From: SIG440 sp045647905
GTDB lineage: Bacteria > Bacillota > Clostridia > Monoglobales > Monoglobaceae
DNA: 9,352 nt
Assembly: GCA_045647905.1 (NCBI GenBank)
Contig: JAZRMZ010000139.1
Location: forward strand, 1-9,352
Direction: 5' to 3'
Each line of letters opens with the position of its first letter. The first letter of the stretch is position 1. The translations under genes were made by a program, and so were the position numbers. The notes beneath the pieces are model-generated. The model did no database searches. It was not told where the DNA came from and saw nothing but the letters and a program-made list of their open reading frames with translations. Shown here in pieces: positions 1 through 6,764 of this stretch.

Positions 1-137
1 TCTTTTGCAAATGTTGGGGTATTACAACTGCTAAGATGTTTCGACAAGCTCAACATGACAGCAGTTCCTGAACGGTTCTTGCTTATTAGTCATTCTGAGC
101 GAAGTCGAAGAATCTTTACCCCAACATTTTAAAAAGA
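1..137. repeat. Imperfect palindromic intergenic repeat (MITE- or REP-like), possibly cut by the left edge
   Basis: Two nested inverted-repeat arms are visible. The outer arm at 9-21 (AAATGTTGGGGTA) is matched perfectly by its reverse complement at 117-129, and TCTTTT at 1-6 roughly matches AAAAAGA at 131-137. The inner arm at about 34-59 (core TTCGAC..GCTCA..ATGAC) imperfectly matches the reverse complement of 89-115 (GTCATTCTGAGCGAAG then TCGAAGAATCT). The left side carries about 12 extra bases (22-33) between the arms, and the centre (60-88) is a short loop region. No coding frame is seen. The inner-arm sequence resembles a very common bacterial intergenic repeat, which I say from memory and not from a search. 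Lying just after the gatB stop, it could also fold in the transcript and act as an operon end. The true left boundary may lie outside the window. Confidence 0.6.
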
Positions 138-148
138 ACCTTTTTAAA
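128..148. repeat. AT-rich perfect hairpin at the edge of the palindromic repeat
   Basis: TTTAAAAAG (128-136) and CTTTTTAAA (140-148) form a perfect 9-bp stem with the three-base loop AAC. It begins inside the right outer arm of the palindromic repeat and sits 32 bases downstream of the gatB stop codon on the minus strand. The stem is almost entirely A/T, so it is a weak candidate for an intrinsic terminator. It may instead be the boundary of the inserted repeat. Confidence 0.45.
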
Positions 149-180
149 CAGCCCTACCATTAGTGAAAAATATTCCTGTT

Positions 181-1605
181 TTACAAATTTTTCAGTTTTG
201 CCTCTAAGCACTCCTTGATTGATTTTGGAGTTGCTTTTCCCTGGAGACCTCTGTTTGCCTGACCCATAAAGAAGCCGAAAACAGAAGTTTTTCCGTTTTT
301 ATAATCTTCAACAAGGTCCTGTCTTTCAGCAAAGAGGTTGTCGATGAAGTCGTTGATTGCACCAAGGTCTTCTTCAACAATGAAGTTGTTTGCCTTTGCA
401 ATTTCCATGGGGTCGCCGCCTTCTTCAAACATAAAGCGGATTATGGTTTTTGCATCGTTTCGGTTGACGGTGTTTTTGTCAGCCATTTCGCATACCTTTG
501 CAAAATCCTTTGCCGATACCGGAATTTCGTCTGCATCGGTTTCCTTAACACGCCTCATAACTTCTGTCAGGAACATATTTGCAACACTCTTGTATTCAGG
601 ATAAATCGCAACTGTTTCATCAAAAAAGTCCGAGATATATTTTTCAAGAGTGAGAACCCTTGCATCTTCGTCTGTAAGTTTGTAGTCGTTTATATATTTG
701 TTCACTCTTTCGTGGGGCAGAAGAGGAATTTCACTCTTTGCCTTTTCAATGTCTGCATCGGTGAATGCAATTGCCATAATGTCGGGTTCGGGGAAGTAAC
801 GGTAGTCATTGGCATTTTCTTTGCTTCGGAGTGATGATGTTGTTCCCGTTGCATCGTCAAAACGTCTTGTTTCCTGAACAACCTTGCCGCCCTCGTCAAG
901 AATCTGAGTCTGACGTTCAATTTCACATTCAATTGCTCTCTGGATTGAACGGAAGGAGTTGAGGTTCTTGATTTCCGCTCTGTCGCCCAGAACAGATGAG
1001 CCTGCAGGCTTCAGCGAAACGTTTACGTCTGCACGGATTGAGCCTTCCTGCATTTTTGCATCACACACATTCAGATATTTGAGATAAAGGGCAATTTTTG
1101 AAACAAATTCAGCCGCTTCTTCTGCAGAGGTGATGTCGGGTTCTGAAACAATTTCAATCAGAGGAACACTGCATCGGTTATAGTCTGCCCAGCTCTGACC
1201 GTGGTAATCGTCATGAACCATCTTGCCGGCATCTTCTTCAAGGTGAATCTGATGTATTCTTACGGTTGTTCCCGTTGAAAGCTCAATTTTGCCGTTTACG
1301 CACAAGGGCAAATCAAGCTGTGAAATCTGGAACGCTTTTGGAAGGTCAGGATAGAAATAGTTCTTTCTGTCAAAGCGGGTATAACGGTTGATTTCGCAAC
1401 CAAAGGCAAGTCCTGCACGGATTGCATAGTTCACAGCCTCATGGTTGATGATGGGGAGCGCACCGGGCTGACCTGTGCAAACAGGGCAGATGTGAGTGTT
1501 AGGGTCGCCGCCAAAGGAGGCGTCACAGGTGCAGAATGCTTTTGTTTTTGTTGAAAGCTCGGCATGAACTTCAAGACCGATAACTGTATCGTATTTAGCA
1601 CACAT
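181..1605 (-). CDS. gatB: Asp-tRNA(Asn)/Glu-tRNA(Gln) amidotransferase subunit B
   Basis: GatB is the kinase/tRNA-binding subunit of the GatCAB amidotransferase. It phosphorylates the side chain of Glu-tRNA(Gln) or Asp-tRNA(Asn) with ATP and receives ammonia from GatA, acting in the cytoplasm. The 474 residues match the usual family length. The N-terminal cradle domain opens with YDTVIGLEVHAEL. A four-cysteine zinc site is visible at C25, C27, C40 and C43 (FCTC and CPVC). The catalytic region contains RKNYFYPDLPKAFQISQ and HLEEDAGK. The C-terminal 150 or so residues are the helical and tail (YqeY-like) domains that grip tRNA. The ATG at 1605 follows a perfect AAGGAGGT site with eight-base spacing. 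The gatA stop codon lies 14 bases upstream and its TAA is part of the ribosome site, so translation is probably coupled. It is the last gene of the gatCAB operon. Confidence 0.98.
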   Translation of the reverse strand: MCAKYDTVIGLEVHAELSTKTKAFCTCDASFGGDPNTHICPVCTGQPGALPIINHEAVNYAIRAGLAFGCEINRYTRFDRKNYFYPDLPKAFQISQLDLPLCVNGKIELSTGTTVRIHQIHLEEDAGKMVHDDYHGQSWADYNRCSVPLIEIVSEPDITSAEEAAEFVSKIALYLKYLNVCDAKMQEGSIRADVNVSLKPAGSSVLGDRAEIKNLNSFRSIQRAIECEIERQTQILDEGGKVVQETRRFDDATGTTSSLRSKENANDYRYFPEPDIMAIAFTDADIEKAKSEIPLLPHERVNKYINDYKLTDEDARVLTLEKYISDFFDETVAIYPEYKSVANMFLTEVMRRVKETDADEIPVSAKDFAKVCEMADKNTVNRNDAKTIIRFMFEEGGDPMEIAKANNFIVEEDLGAINDFIDNLFAERQDLVEDYKNGKTSVFGFFMGQANRGLQGKATPKSIKECLEAKLKNL

Positions 1606-1619
1606 GGTATTTTACCTCC

Positions 1620-3053
1620 TTATATATTTGCTGTGGGATGCGCGAAGTTCTTTTCGTATACATCCGCAAACTGAATTATTCTTGCATCGTCAAATCTCTT
1701 TGCAGAGAGTGAGAAGCCAATTGGCATATTAGCAGAATTAACACCGCAGGGAACGGATATTGCAGGGATGCCTGCAATGTTTGCCGTAACGGTACAAATA
1801 TCCGCAAGATACATCTTTACGGGGTCGTCTATGTTGGAGTCAATTCCGTATGCAACGGTGGGTGCTGAGGGTGTCAGCATAACGTCACATTTTTCAAATA
1901 TCTGGTCGTGCTCAAGGCGGAACTGCTGACGAACCGCAAGAGCCTTTTTGTAATATGCATCATAATAGCCGCTTGAAAGTGCATAAGTTCCCAGGAGAAT
2001 TCTTCTCTTTACTTCCGAACCGAAGCCTTCGGCACGGGATTTTTTGATAAGCTCGTCATAGGTTTCGGGTGATTCTGTGCGATAGCCGTATTTCACACCG
2101 TCATAACGTGAAAGGTTTGTGCTTGCTTCTGCGCAGGCAAGAAGATAATAAGCCGAAACTGCATATTTGAGAGTGGGCATTGAAACTTCAACAAGCTCTG
2201 CTCCCAATGATTTATAAAAGTCGGCAACCTTAATTACAGCTTCTTTGACTTCTGCATCAATACCATCACCGTAGAACTCCTTGGGAATACCGATTTTCAG
2301 ACCTTTTATGTCCTGACCCAAAAGACTGTTGAAGTCAATGTTGTGTCGCCTTGATGTGCCGTCGTGAATATCCTGACCTGCAATTGCGTTGAGAATAATT
2401 CCGCAATCTTGGGCTGAGTTTGCCATGGGACCAATCTGGTCAAGGGAGCTTCCGAATGCCACAAGGCCGTAACGTGAAACTGTTCCGTAGGTGGGCTTCA
2501 TTCCTGTGATTCCGCAGAATGATGCAGGCTGACGAACGGAGCCACCGGTGTCTGAACCAAGAGCCGCCGCACAAAGACCTGCCGCAACAGCAACAGCACT
2601 TCCGCCTGATGAACCGCCGGGAACACAGTTTGTGTCAAAGGGATTCTTTGGCTTTGCAAAAGCTGATGTCTGTGAAGAACCGCCCATTGCAAATTCGTCC
2701 ATTGAAGTTTTTCCAAGGGTCACAATACCCTGTGCATTGAGCTTTTCCATAACCGTTGCGTTGTAGGGAGGAGCATATTCCGAGAGCATCTTTGAAGAAC
2801 AGGTTGTTTTGATGTCCTTTGTGCAGATGTTGTCCTTAATTGCCATGGGGATACCCGTCAGGGGGGCGATATTTCCTTCTGCAATTTTTTTGTCTGCAAT
2901 TTCTGCCATTTTGAGGGCTTCTTCTTCACAAACTGTGTTGAATGCACCCAAAGCCTCGTTGTTCCTGATTTTTTCAAGGTATTCTTTTGTCAGCTCAACA
3001 GAGGAGAGTTCCTTGTTGTCAAGTCTTTTTCTGAGTTCTGTTAAATTTGTCAT
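1620..3053 (-). CDS. gatA: Asp-tRNA(Asn)/Glu-tRNA(Gln) amidotransferase subunit A (amidase)
   Basis: GatA is the amidase-signature subunit that hydrolyses glutamine (or asparagine) and releases ammonia, which is channelled to GatB to amidate mischarged tRNA. The 477 residues are a normal full length. The Ser-cisSer-Lys catalytic triad is readable: Lys73 in MAIKDN, the cis-Ser148 in GGSSGGSA, and the nucleophile Ser172 in DTGGSVRQP. Spacing between the three matches the known family pattern. Downstream motifs such as MLTPSAPTVAYG and AGIPAISVPCG are typical of GatA. The ATG at 3053 is preceded by AAGGAGG with seven-base spacing, and the TAA of gatC overlaps that site. It is the middle gene of gatC-gatA-gatB. 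No defect is seen, so the enzyme should be active. Confidence 0.98.
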   Translation of the reverse strand: MTNLTELRKRLDNKELSSVELTKEYLEKIRNNEALGAFNTVCEEEALKMAEIADKKIAEGNIAPLTGIPMAIKDNICTKDIKTTCSSKMLSEYAPPYNATVMEKLNAQGIVTLGKTSMDEFAMGGSSQTSAFAKPKNPFDTNCVPGGSSGGSAVAVAAGLCAAALGSDTGGSVRQPASFCGITGMKPTYGTVSRYGLVAFGSSLDQIGPMANSAQDCGIILNAIAGQDIHDGTSRRHNIDFNSLLGQDIKGLKIGIPKEFYGDGIDAEVKEAVIKVADFYKSLGAELVEVSMPTLKYAVSAYYLLACAEASTNLSRYDGVKYGYRTESPETYDELIKKSRAEGFGSEVKRRILLGTYALSSGYYDAYYKKALAVRQQFRLEHDQIFEKCDVMLTPSAPTVAYGIDSNIDDPVKMYLADICTVTANIAGIPAISVPCGVNSANMPIGFSLSAKRFDDARIIQFADVYEKNFAHPTANI

Positions 3054-3065
3054 TTTCGCACCTCC

Positions 3066-3350
3066 TTAGTCCACAATTTTTGGAACAACAAACTGGTTTG
3101 CAATAACTTCGGGACCGTTTTTCACGATTCCTTCCATATTGTCAAATTCGGTTATGTTGTCGCCTCGTAATTCCCCAAAGGATACTGCGTTTGTCATATC
3201 TATGGGGTTATATTCGAAATCAGAATCACCGATAGTGTCCATAAGGTTGATAATATCGGTCATTTCCTTTTGATATTCCTTCATCTCGTCTTCTGAAAGA
3301 TGAAGCTTTGAAAGCTCACAAAGGAGCTTCAGGTTGTCCATTGATAGCAT
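3066..3350 (-). CDS. gatC: Asp-tRNA(Asn)/Glu-tRNA(Gln) amidotransferase subunit C
   Basis: GatC is the small subunit that wraps around the GatA-GatB interface and stabilises the complex. The 94-residue length fits the family. The N-terminal pattern LKLLCELSKLHLSEDEMKEYQKEM, leading into a helix and then NLMDTI and the D-x-x-x-M-T-N-A segment, is the recognisable GatC signature. The C-terminal part is the extended chain that contacts GatA. The start at ATG 3350 is chosen because AAGGAAG lies seven bases upstream; an in-frame ATG three codons later (3341) is less well placed. It is first in the operon, 12 bases ahead of gatA, with a good promoter at 3383-3411. Confidence 0.96.
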   Translation of the reverse strand: MLSMDNLKLLCELSKLHLSEDEMKEYQKEMTDIINLMDTIGDSDFEYNPIDMTNAVSFGELRGDNITEFDNMEGIVKNGPEVIANQFVVPKIVD

Positions 3351-3382
3351 AGTTTCACTTCCTTAAAAATACATTACCCTTT

Positions 3383-3411
3383 ATTTTACCATTATTGTGA
3401 AGAATTTGCAA
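3383..3411 (-). promoter_or_regulatory. Sigma-A-type promoter for gatCAB
   Basis: On the minus strand the -35 element is TTGCAA (3406-3411), the spacer is exactly 17 bases, and the -10 element is TAAAAT (3383-3388). Transcription would start near 3376, leaving a leader of about 25 bases that contains the gatC ribosome site. The elements match the consensus at five (TTGACA) and five (TATAAT) of six positions. Confidence 0.75.
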
Positions 3412-3425
3412 CATAAATTTATAAT
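3395..3425 (+). promoter_or_regulatory. Weak candidate promoter for the peptidase remnant
   Basis: A perfect TATAAT stands at 3420-3425 on the plus strand, with a poor TTGTGA at 3395-3400 and a long 19-base spacer. It overlaps the -35 region of the divergent gatC promoter. The plus-strand transcript would now carry only a peptidase remnant. The A/T-rich context makes a chance match quite possible. Confidence 0.3.
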
Positions 3426-3498
3426 TTAAATCCAACTTTTTTATATGTTACAAAAATGGTTGTTTGTGGTGGAATTGGTTCGGAAAGGAGATTTTACC

Positions 3499-3986
3499 AT
3501 GAAAGATATTGTGCAGATTATTGAATCAAGAAAGGACGAGCTTTTTGAAATCCTTTCGGAACTTATAAAATTTGATTCTCAGAATTTTGGCTCATACGGG
3601 CTTGAAAAGGAAGTTTCGGAATATATCCGTGACGAAATAAACAAAATGGGCTATGAGGCTGATATGTACAGCCCTCTTGATATTGAAGGCTTTACCGAGC
3701 ACGCTGATTACTGGTCGGGCAGAGGGGGGAGAACCGTTATAACGTAAGTGCGGTTATTCCCGGCAAGGATAGGTCAAAACGTATTATGATGGCGGCACAC
3801 AGCGATACCGTTCCCATTGCTGAACGTGCAAACTGGACTGTTGACCCTTTGGGCGGCGAAATTAAGGATGGGAAAATCTGGGGCAGAGGTGCCTGTGATG
3901 ATAAATACGCTATTGCATCAATGCTTATGCTTATGAAAATTTTCAAGGAGGAGGAAATAATAAAAATAATCGGCTCACCGTTCTAG
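3499..3986 (+). pseudogene. Remnant of an M20-family metallopeptidase (ArgE/DapE/dipeptidase type), frameshifted and 3'-truncated
   Basis: The reading frame opens at ATG 3499 behind GGAAAGGAG (eight-base spacing). It encodes an M20 N-terminus (MKDIVQIIESRKDELFEIL, then LEKEVSEYIRDEINKMGYEADMY in part) and stops at 3747. From about 3729 the family sequence continues in another frame: NRYNVSAVIPGKDRSKRI, then AAHSDTVP with the metal-binding H-x-D, then WTVDPLGG and GRGACDDK with the bridging Asp. The frame changes at a run of six G (3724-3729); seven or four G would restore a continuous protein. The protein then ends after KIFKEEE at a TAG (3984-3986) in the loop of the yajC terminator. About 160 residues remain of a family usually near 400 or more. 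The dimerisation domain and the remaining metal and catalytic residues are missing, so it cannot be functional. No other part of the gene is seen in the window. The run could also be a sequencing error, but that would not explain the lost 3' end. Confidence 0.85.
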
Positions 3987-3997
3987 TTGAGCCGATT
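3968..3997. terminator. Bidirectional intrinsic terminator between the peptidase remnant and yajC
   Basis: AATCGGCTCA (3968-3977) and TGAGCCGATT (3988-3997) form a perfect 10-bp stem with a 10-base loop. On the minus strand it begins 12 bases after the yajC stop codon and is followed by ATTTTTATTATTT, a good U-rich tail, so it should end the spoIID-queA-tgt-yajC transcript. On the plus strand it is followed by GTTTTATG, a weaker tail, and would stop read-through from the peptidase remnant, whose TAG lies in the loop. Confidence 0.85.
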
Positions 3998-4009
3998 GTT
4001 TTATGTTAC

Positions 4010-4423
4010 TTATTCTGCATCTTCGGATGAAGCAAAATCGTCTGTGTCTTCGCCCGGAATGGGTGTGGATTTTGCTTCTTCGCCACGCTTTGTGAAACGG
4101 CTTACCGCACTGCGGTCAACAAGGATGAATGACTTATTGTTGCCGATTCCCGATTCAAGAAGGAAGAGGTCGTCTTTGATTCTTGCAATCTTGCCGTGGA
4201 TACCGCCGATTGTGGCAACTTCATCGCCAACCTTGAGAGCGGCAATCATATTTCTGAGTTCTTTTTCCTTTTTCTTCTGAGGTCTTATGAGAATGAAGTA
4301 GAAAACAACAAACATAAGAACAATCATACCGAGTGAAGGAAGCATAGCTGCGAGACCGCCGGGCTGACCTGCCTGTCCTGCTGCTGCGGCAGAAGCTGCT
4401 TCTGCAAAAGCTGTAATAAACAT
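4010..4423 (-). CDS. yajC: Preprotein translocase accessory subunit YajC
   Basis: YajC is a small single-span inner-membrane protein associated with SecDF and the SecYEG translocon. Its own contribution to export is minor or unclear. The 137 residues show a short alanine-rich N-terminus, a single membrane segment at about residues 27-46 (LPSLGMIVLMFVVFYFILI), then the hallmark RPQKKKEKE. A soluble domain follows with the family pattern LKVGDEVATIGGIHGKIARI, and an acidic tail ends in DDFASSEDAE. The tail is somewhat longer than in minimal YajC proteins. The ATG at 4423 has AGGAGG with seven-base spacing. It follows tgt on the same strand, the classic neighbourhood, but across a 142-base gap that contains its own promoter and a leader hairpin. 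A strong terminator follows it. Confidence 0.95.
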   Translation of the reverse strand: MFITAFAEAASAAAAGQAGQPGGLAAMLPSLGMIVLMFVVFYFILIRPQKKKEKELRNMIAALKVGDEVATIGGIHGKIARIKDDLFLLESGIGNNKSFILVDRSAVSRFTKRGEEAKSTPIPGEDTDDFASSEDAE

Positions 4424-4455
4424 TTTGTTTACCTCCTGAGTTTAATTATAATTCA

Positions 4456-4472
4456 CGGAGGATGCGCCTCCG
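4456..4472 (-). promoter_or_regulatory. Hairpin in the yajC 5' leader
   Basis: CGGAGG and CCTCCG form a perfect 6-bp G/C-rich stem around a five-base loop, near the start of the predicted yajC leader. On the minus strand the A/T tract lies before the stem and not after it, so it is not a terminator for this direction. The 3' arm contains CCTCC, which is complementary to the GGAGG of the yajC ribosome site about 20 bases downstream, so an alternative pairing is possible. A function is inferred only. Confidence 0.5.
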
Positions 4473-4487
4473 AAAAACAATACCATC

Positions 4488-4516
4488 ATTATACCCTCTT
4501 TTTATGAAAAAAGCAA
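4488..4516 (-). promoter_or_regulatory. Sigma-A-type promoter for yajC
   Basis: On the minus strand TTGCTT (4511-4516) is followed after exactly 17 bases by a perfect TATAAT (4488-4493). Transcription would begin near 4481, giving a leader of nearly 60 bases that contains the CGGAGG hairpin. yajC can therefore be made independently of tgt, even if some transcripts read through from tgt. Confidence 0.75.
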
Positions 4517-4565
4517 GAGTAAATTGGTATTTTTTTGTAAATTAATTGTTAACAGTATAACAATC

Positions 4566-5696
4566 TTAAATTCTTTGCGACAATTTTCCAATATTTTCTT
4601 TTCTGAAATCCTCAAAGCATCCGTTGTCCAAAGCGCATCGAATGTCGGCGGCAAGCTTGTTGTAGAATGACAGATTATGAATAACCGCAAGCCTGAGAGC
4701 GAGAATTTCGTTTGCCTTGAACAGGTGACGGAGATAGCCCTTTGAGAAGTTTCGGCAAGTGTGACAGTTGCAGTTGGGGTCAAGGGGGGAATCGTCGGTT
4801 TCGTATTTTGCGTTGTTTATGTTCACCATACCCATTGATGTGAAAAGGGTTCCGTGCCTTGCGTTTCGGCTGGGCATAACGCAGTCAAAGAAATCAACTC
4901 CGCGATAAACAGCCTCAATTATGTTTTCGGGTGTTCCCACTCCCATAAGATACCGTGGTTTATTGACGGGTGCAAAGGGTTCAACCGCTTCGATTATGTT
5001 ATACATAACCTCGGCAGGTTCGCCAACGGCAAGCCCGCCGATTGCATATCCGTCAAGGTCGAGGTCTGCGATTTGTTTCATATTTTCTATTCGCAAATCC
5101 GCATAGGTGCTGCCCTGATTTATTGCAAAAAGCATCTGTTTTTTGTTTATGGTGTCATCAAGGGCGTTGAGCCGTTCCATTTCAGCCTTGCATCGTTTCA
5201 GCCAGCGTACCGTCATTTCGGAGGATGCTTTTGCGTAATCCTTTTCGCAGGGGTTTTCAACACATTCGTCAAATGCCATTGCAATGGTTGATGCAAGGTT
5301 TGATTGAATCTGCATACTTTCCTCCGGACCCATAAAAATGTGATGTCCGTCAATGTGAGATTGAAAATAGACACCTTCTTCTTTGATTTTGCGCAACTTT
5401 GAAAGGGAAAAAACCTGAAAGCCGCCGCTGTCGGTGAGAATCGGTCTGTCCCAGTTCATAAATTTGTGTAATCCCCCAAGGGTTTTAACCACCTTGTCGC
5501 CGGGACGGAGGTGGAGGTGGTATGTGTTTGAAAGCTCCACCTGACACCCGATTTCTTTCAGGTCAAATGAGTCAAGACCGCCTTTTATTGCGGCGGCAGT
5601 ACCCACGTTCATAAAAACAGGAGTCTGAATTGTGCCGTGAACGGTTTTGAATTCGCCGCGACGAGCCTTTCCTTCGGTTTTCAGTAATTTAAACAT
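4566..5696 (-). CDS. tgt: tRNA-guanine transglycosylase (queuosine pathway)
   Basis: Tgt exchanges guanine-34 of tRNAs for Asp, Asn, His and Tyr with the queuosine precursor preQ1. With the ATG at 5696 the protein has 376 residues, normal for bacteria. The catalytic aspartates sit in DSGGFQ (D89) and DCVMPSRNARHG (D271). The zinc site is C309, C311, C314 and H340 (CNCHTC plus the later His). Substrate-pocket residues look bacterial, with Cys in FDEC (C145) and Val in GGLAVGE (V224), the pattern of preQ1-using enzymes and not queuine-using ones. A GTG at 5705 extends the frame by three codons, but it overlaps the AGAAAGG ribosome site, whereas the ATG is eight bases from it. The gap to queA is 24 bases and QueA acts on the product, so the two are an operon pair. 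No strong terminator follows. Confidence 0.97.
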   Translation of the reverse strand: MFKLLKTEGKARRGEFKTVHGTIQTPVFMNVGTAAAIKGGLDSFDLKEIGCQVELSNTYHLHLRPGDKVVKTLGGLHKFMNWDRPILTDSGGFQVFSLSKLRKIKEEGVYFQSHIDGHHIFMGPEESMQIQSNLASTIAMAFDECVENPCEKDYAKASSEMTVRWLKRCKAEMERLNALDDTINKKQMLFAINQGSTYADLRIENMKQIADLDLDGYAIGGLAVGEPAEVMYNIIEAVEPFAPVNKPRYLMGVGTPENIIEAVYRGVDFFDCVMPSRNARHGTLFTSMGMVNINNAKYETDDSPLDPNCNCHTCRNFSKGYLRHLFKANEILALRLAVIHNLSFYNKLAADIRCALDNGCFEDFRKENIGKLSQRI

Positions 5697-5720
5697 ATTT
5701 TGCACCTTTCTGTGTTAAGT

Positions 5721-6755
5721 TTATTTGATGAGCATGGCATCGCCAAAACTGAAAAATCTGTAATTCTCTGCAATTGCCGTGTTATATGCTTCCATAATAT
5801 GTTCTCTGTTATACAGCGCAGAAATCAGCATAAGAAGCGTGGATTCGGGAAGGTGAAAGTTTGTGATTAATGCGTCAATTGCTTTGTATTTATAGCCGGG
5901 ATATATGAATATCTGAGTATCTCCCGATTTAACGGGAATTGTACCGTCTTCCAGAGCAACAGATTCCAGGGTTCTGACGGATGTTGTGCCCACAGCAATA
6001 ATTCTGCCGCCATTGGCGCGTGTTTGGTTGATAATGTCCGCCGTTTCCTGTGTTACTTCGTAGTATTCGGAATGCATATGGTGGTCTTCAATATTTTCGG
6101 TTGAAACGGGACGGAAGGTTCCAAGCCCCACGTGCAAGGTAACAAAGGCAATGTTGATGCCCTTTTGTTTGATTTTTTCAAGCAACTCATTTGTGAAATG
6201 AAGTCCTGCTGTGGGAGCCGCCGCCGAGCCCTCGATTTTTGAATATACTGTTTGATAGCGGTCTTTGTCCTTGAGTTTTTCCTTGATATAAGGAGGAAGG
6301 GGCATTTCGCCCAGAGTGTCAAGAATTTCTTCCCATACGCCGTCAAATTCAAAGCGGACAATTCTGTTTCCGTCTTCTTTGACTTCGATTACTTCTGCAA
6401 TCAAAAGTCCGTTCCCGAATTCAAAGCGGCTGCCAACCTTTGCTTTTTTGCCGGGGCGGAGAATAACTTCCCATGTGTTGATATCAAGACGCTTTAAAAG
6501 CAGAAATTCAATTTTACCGCCACTGTCCACCTTTGAACCGTAAAGACGGGCGGGAATAACTCGTGTGTTATTCATAACCAGACAGTCGCCGGGGTTGAGA
6601 TAATCGGCTATATCGTAAAAATGTTTGTGCTCAATTGTATGTGTTTTGCGGTCAAGCACCATGAGCTTTGAGGCTGTTCTGTCTTCAAGGGGGTGCTGTG
6701 CAATCATTTCCTGAGGAAGCTCGTAGTAAAAATCTTTTATGTTCAATTCTGCCAT
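5721..6755 (-). CDS. queA: S-adenosylmethionine:tRNA ribosyltransferase-isomerase
   Basis: QueA transfers and rearranges the ribosyl group of SAM onto preQ1 already in tRNA, giving epoxyqueuosine, the step directly after Tgt. The 344-residue length is typical. Family motifs are clear: FYYELPQEMIAQHPL and DRTASKLMV at the N-terminus, MNNTRVIPARLYG, the PLPPYIK segment, SAAAPTAGLHFT, HVGLGTFRPV and the C-terminal ITNFHLPESTLLMLISA. The start is uncertain. The ATG at 6755 lies only one or two bases after GAAAGGA, too close for normal initiation. A TTG three codons later (6746) has proper spacing and would give MNIKDFYYELP, which matches the usual QueA N-terminus (D-F at residues 5-6). The ATG is listed because it is the conventional choice. 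The spoIID-like gene stops nine bases upstream, so they are co-transcribed. Confidence 0.97.
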   Translation of the reverse strand: MAELNIKDFYYELPQEMIAQHPLEDRTASKLMVLDRKTHTIEHKHFYDIADYLNPGDCLVMNNTRVIPARLYGSKVDSGGKIEFLLLKRLDINTWEVILRPGKKAKVGSRFEFGNGLLIAEVIEVKEDGNRIVRFEFDGVWEEILDTLGEMPLPPYIKEKLKDKDRYQTVYSKIEGSAAAPTAGLHFTNELLEKIKQKGINIAFVTLHVGLGTFRPVSTENIEDHHMHSEYYEVTQETADIINQTRANGGRIIAVGTTSVRTLESVALEDGTIPVKSGDTQIFIYPGYKYKAIDALITNFHLPESTLLMLISALYNREHIMEAYNTAIAENYRFFSFGDAMLIK

Positions 6756-6764
6756 GTCCTTTCT

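Noticed and set aside
40..47. Exact TTCGACAA (Spo0A box) inside the left palindromic repeat
   Set aside because: It is part of the repeat arm, lies downstream of gatB, has no promoter next to it, and the mate arm does not keep it.
4456..4472. GC-rich hairpin between tgt and yajC as a terminator for tgt
   Set aside because: On the minus strand it lies downstream of the yajC promoter, and no T tract follows the stem; the T-rich stretch precedes it.
4546..4563. TTGTTA/TAACAA hairpin just after the tgt stop as a terminator
   Set aside because: The stem is six A/T-rich pairs with no clear T tract after it, too weak to call.
4854..5291. Plus-strand 145-residue open frame
   Set aside because: It lies wholly antisense to tgt, whose protein is unmistakable; there is no ribosome site and no family resemblance.
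6756..6764. preQ1 riboswitch ahead of queA-tgt
   Set aside because: Only nine bases separate spoIID-like and queA, leaving no room for an aptamer.
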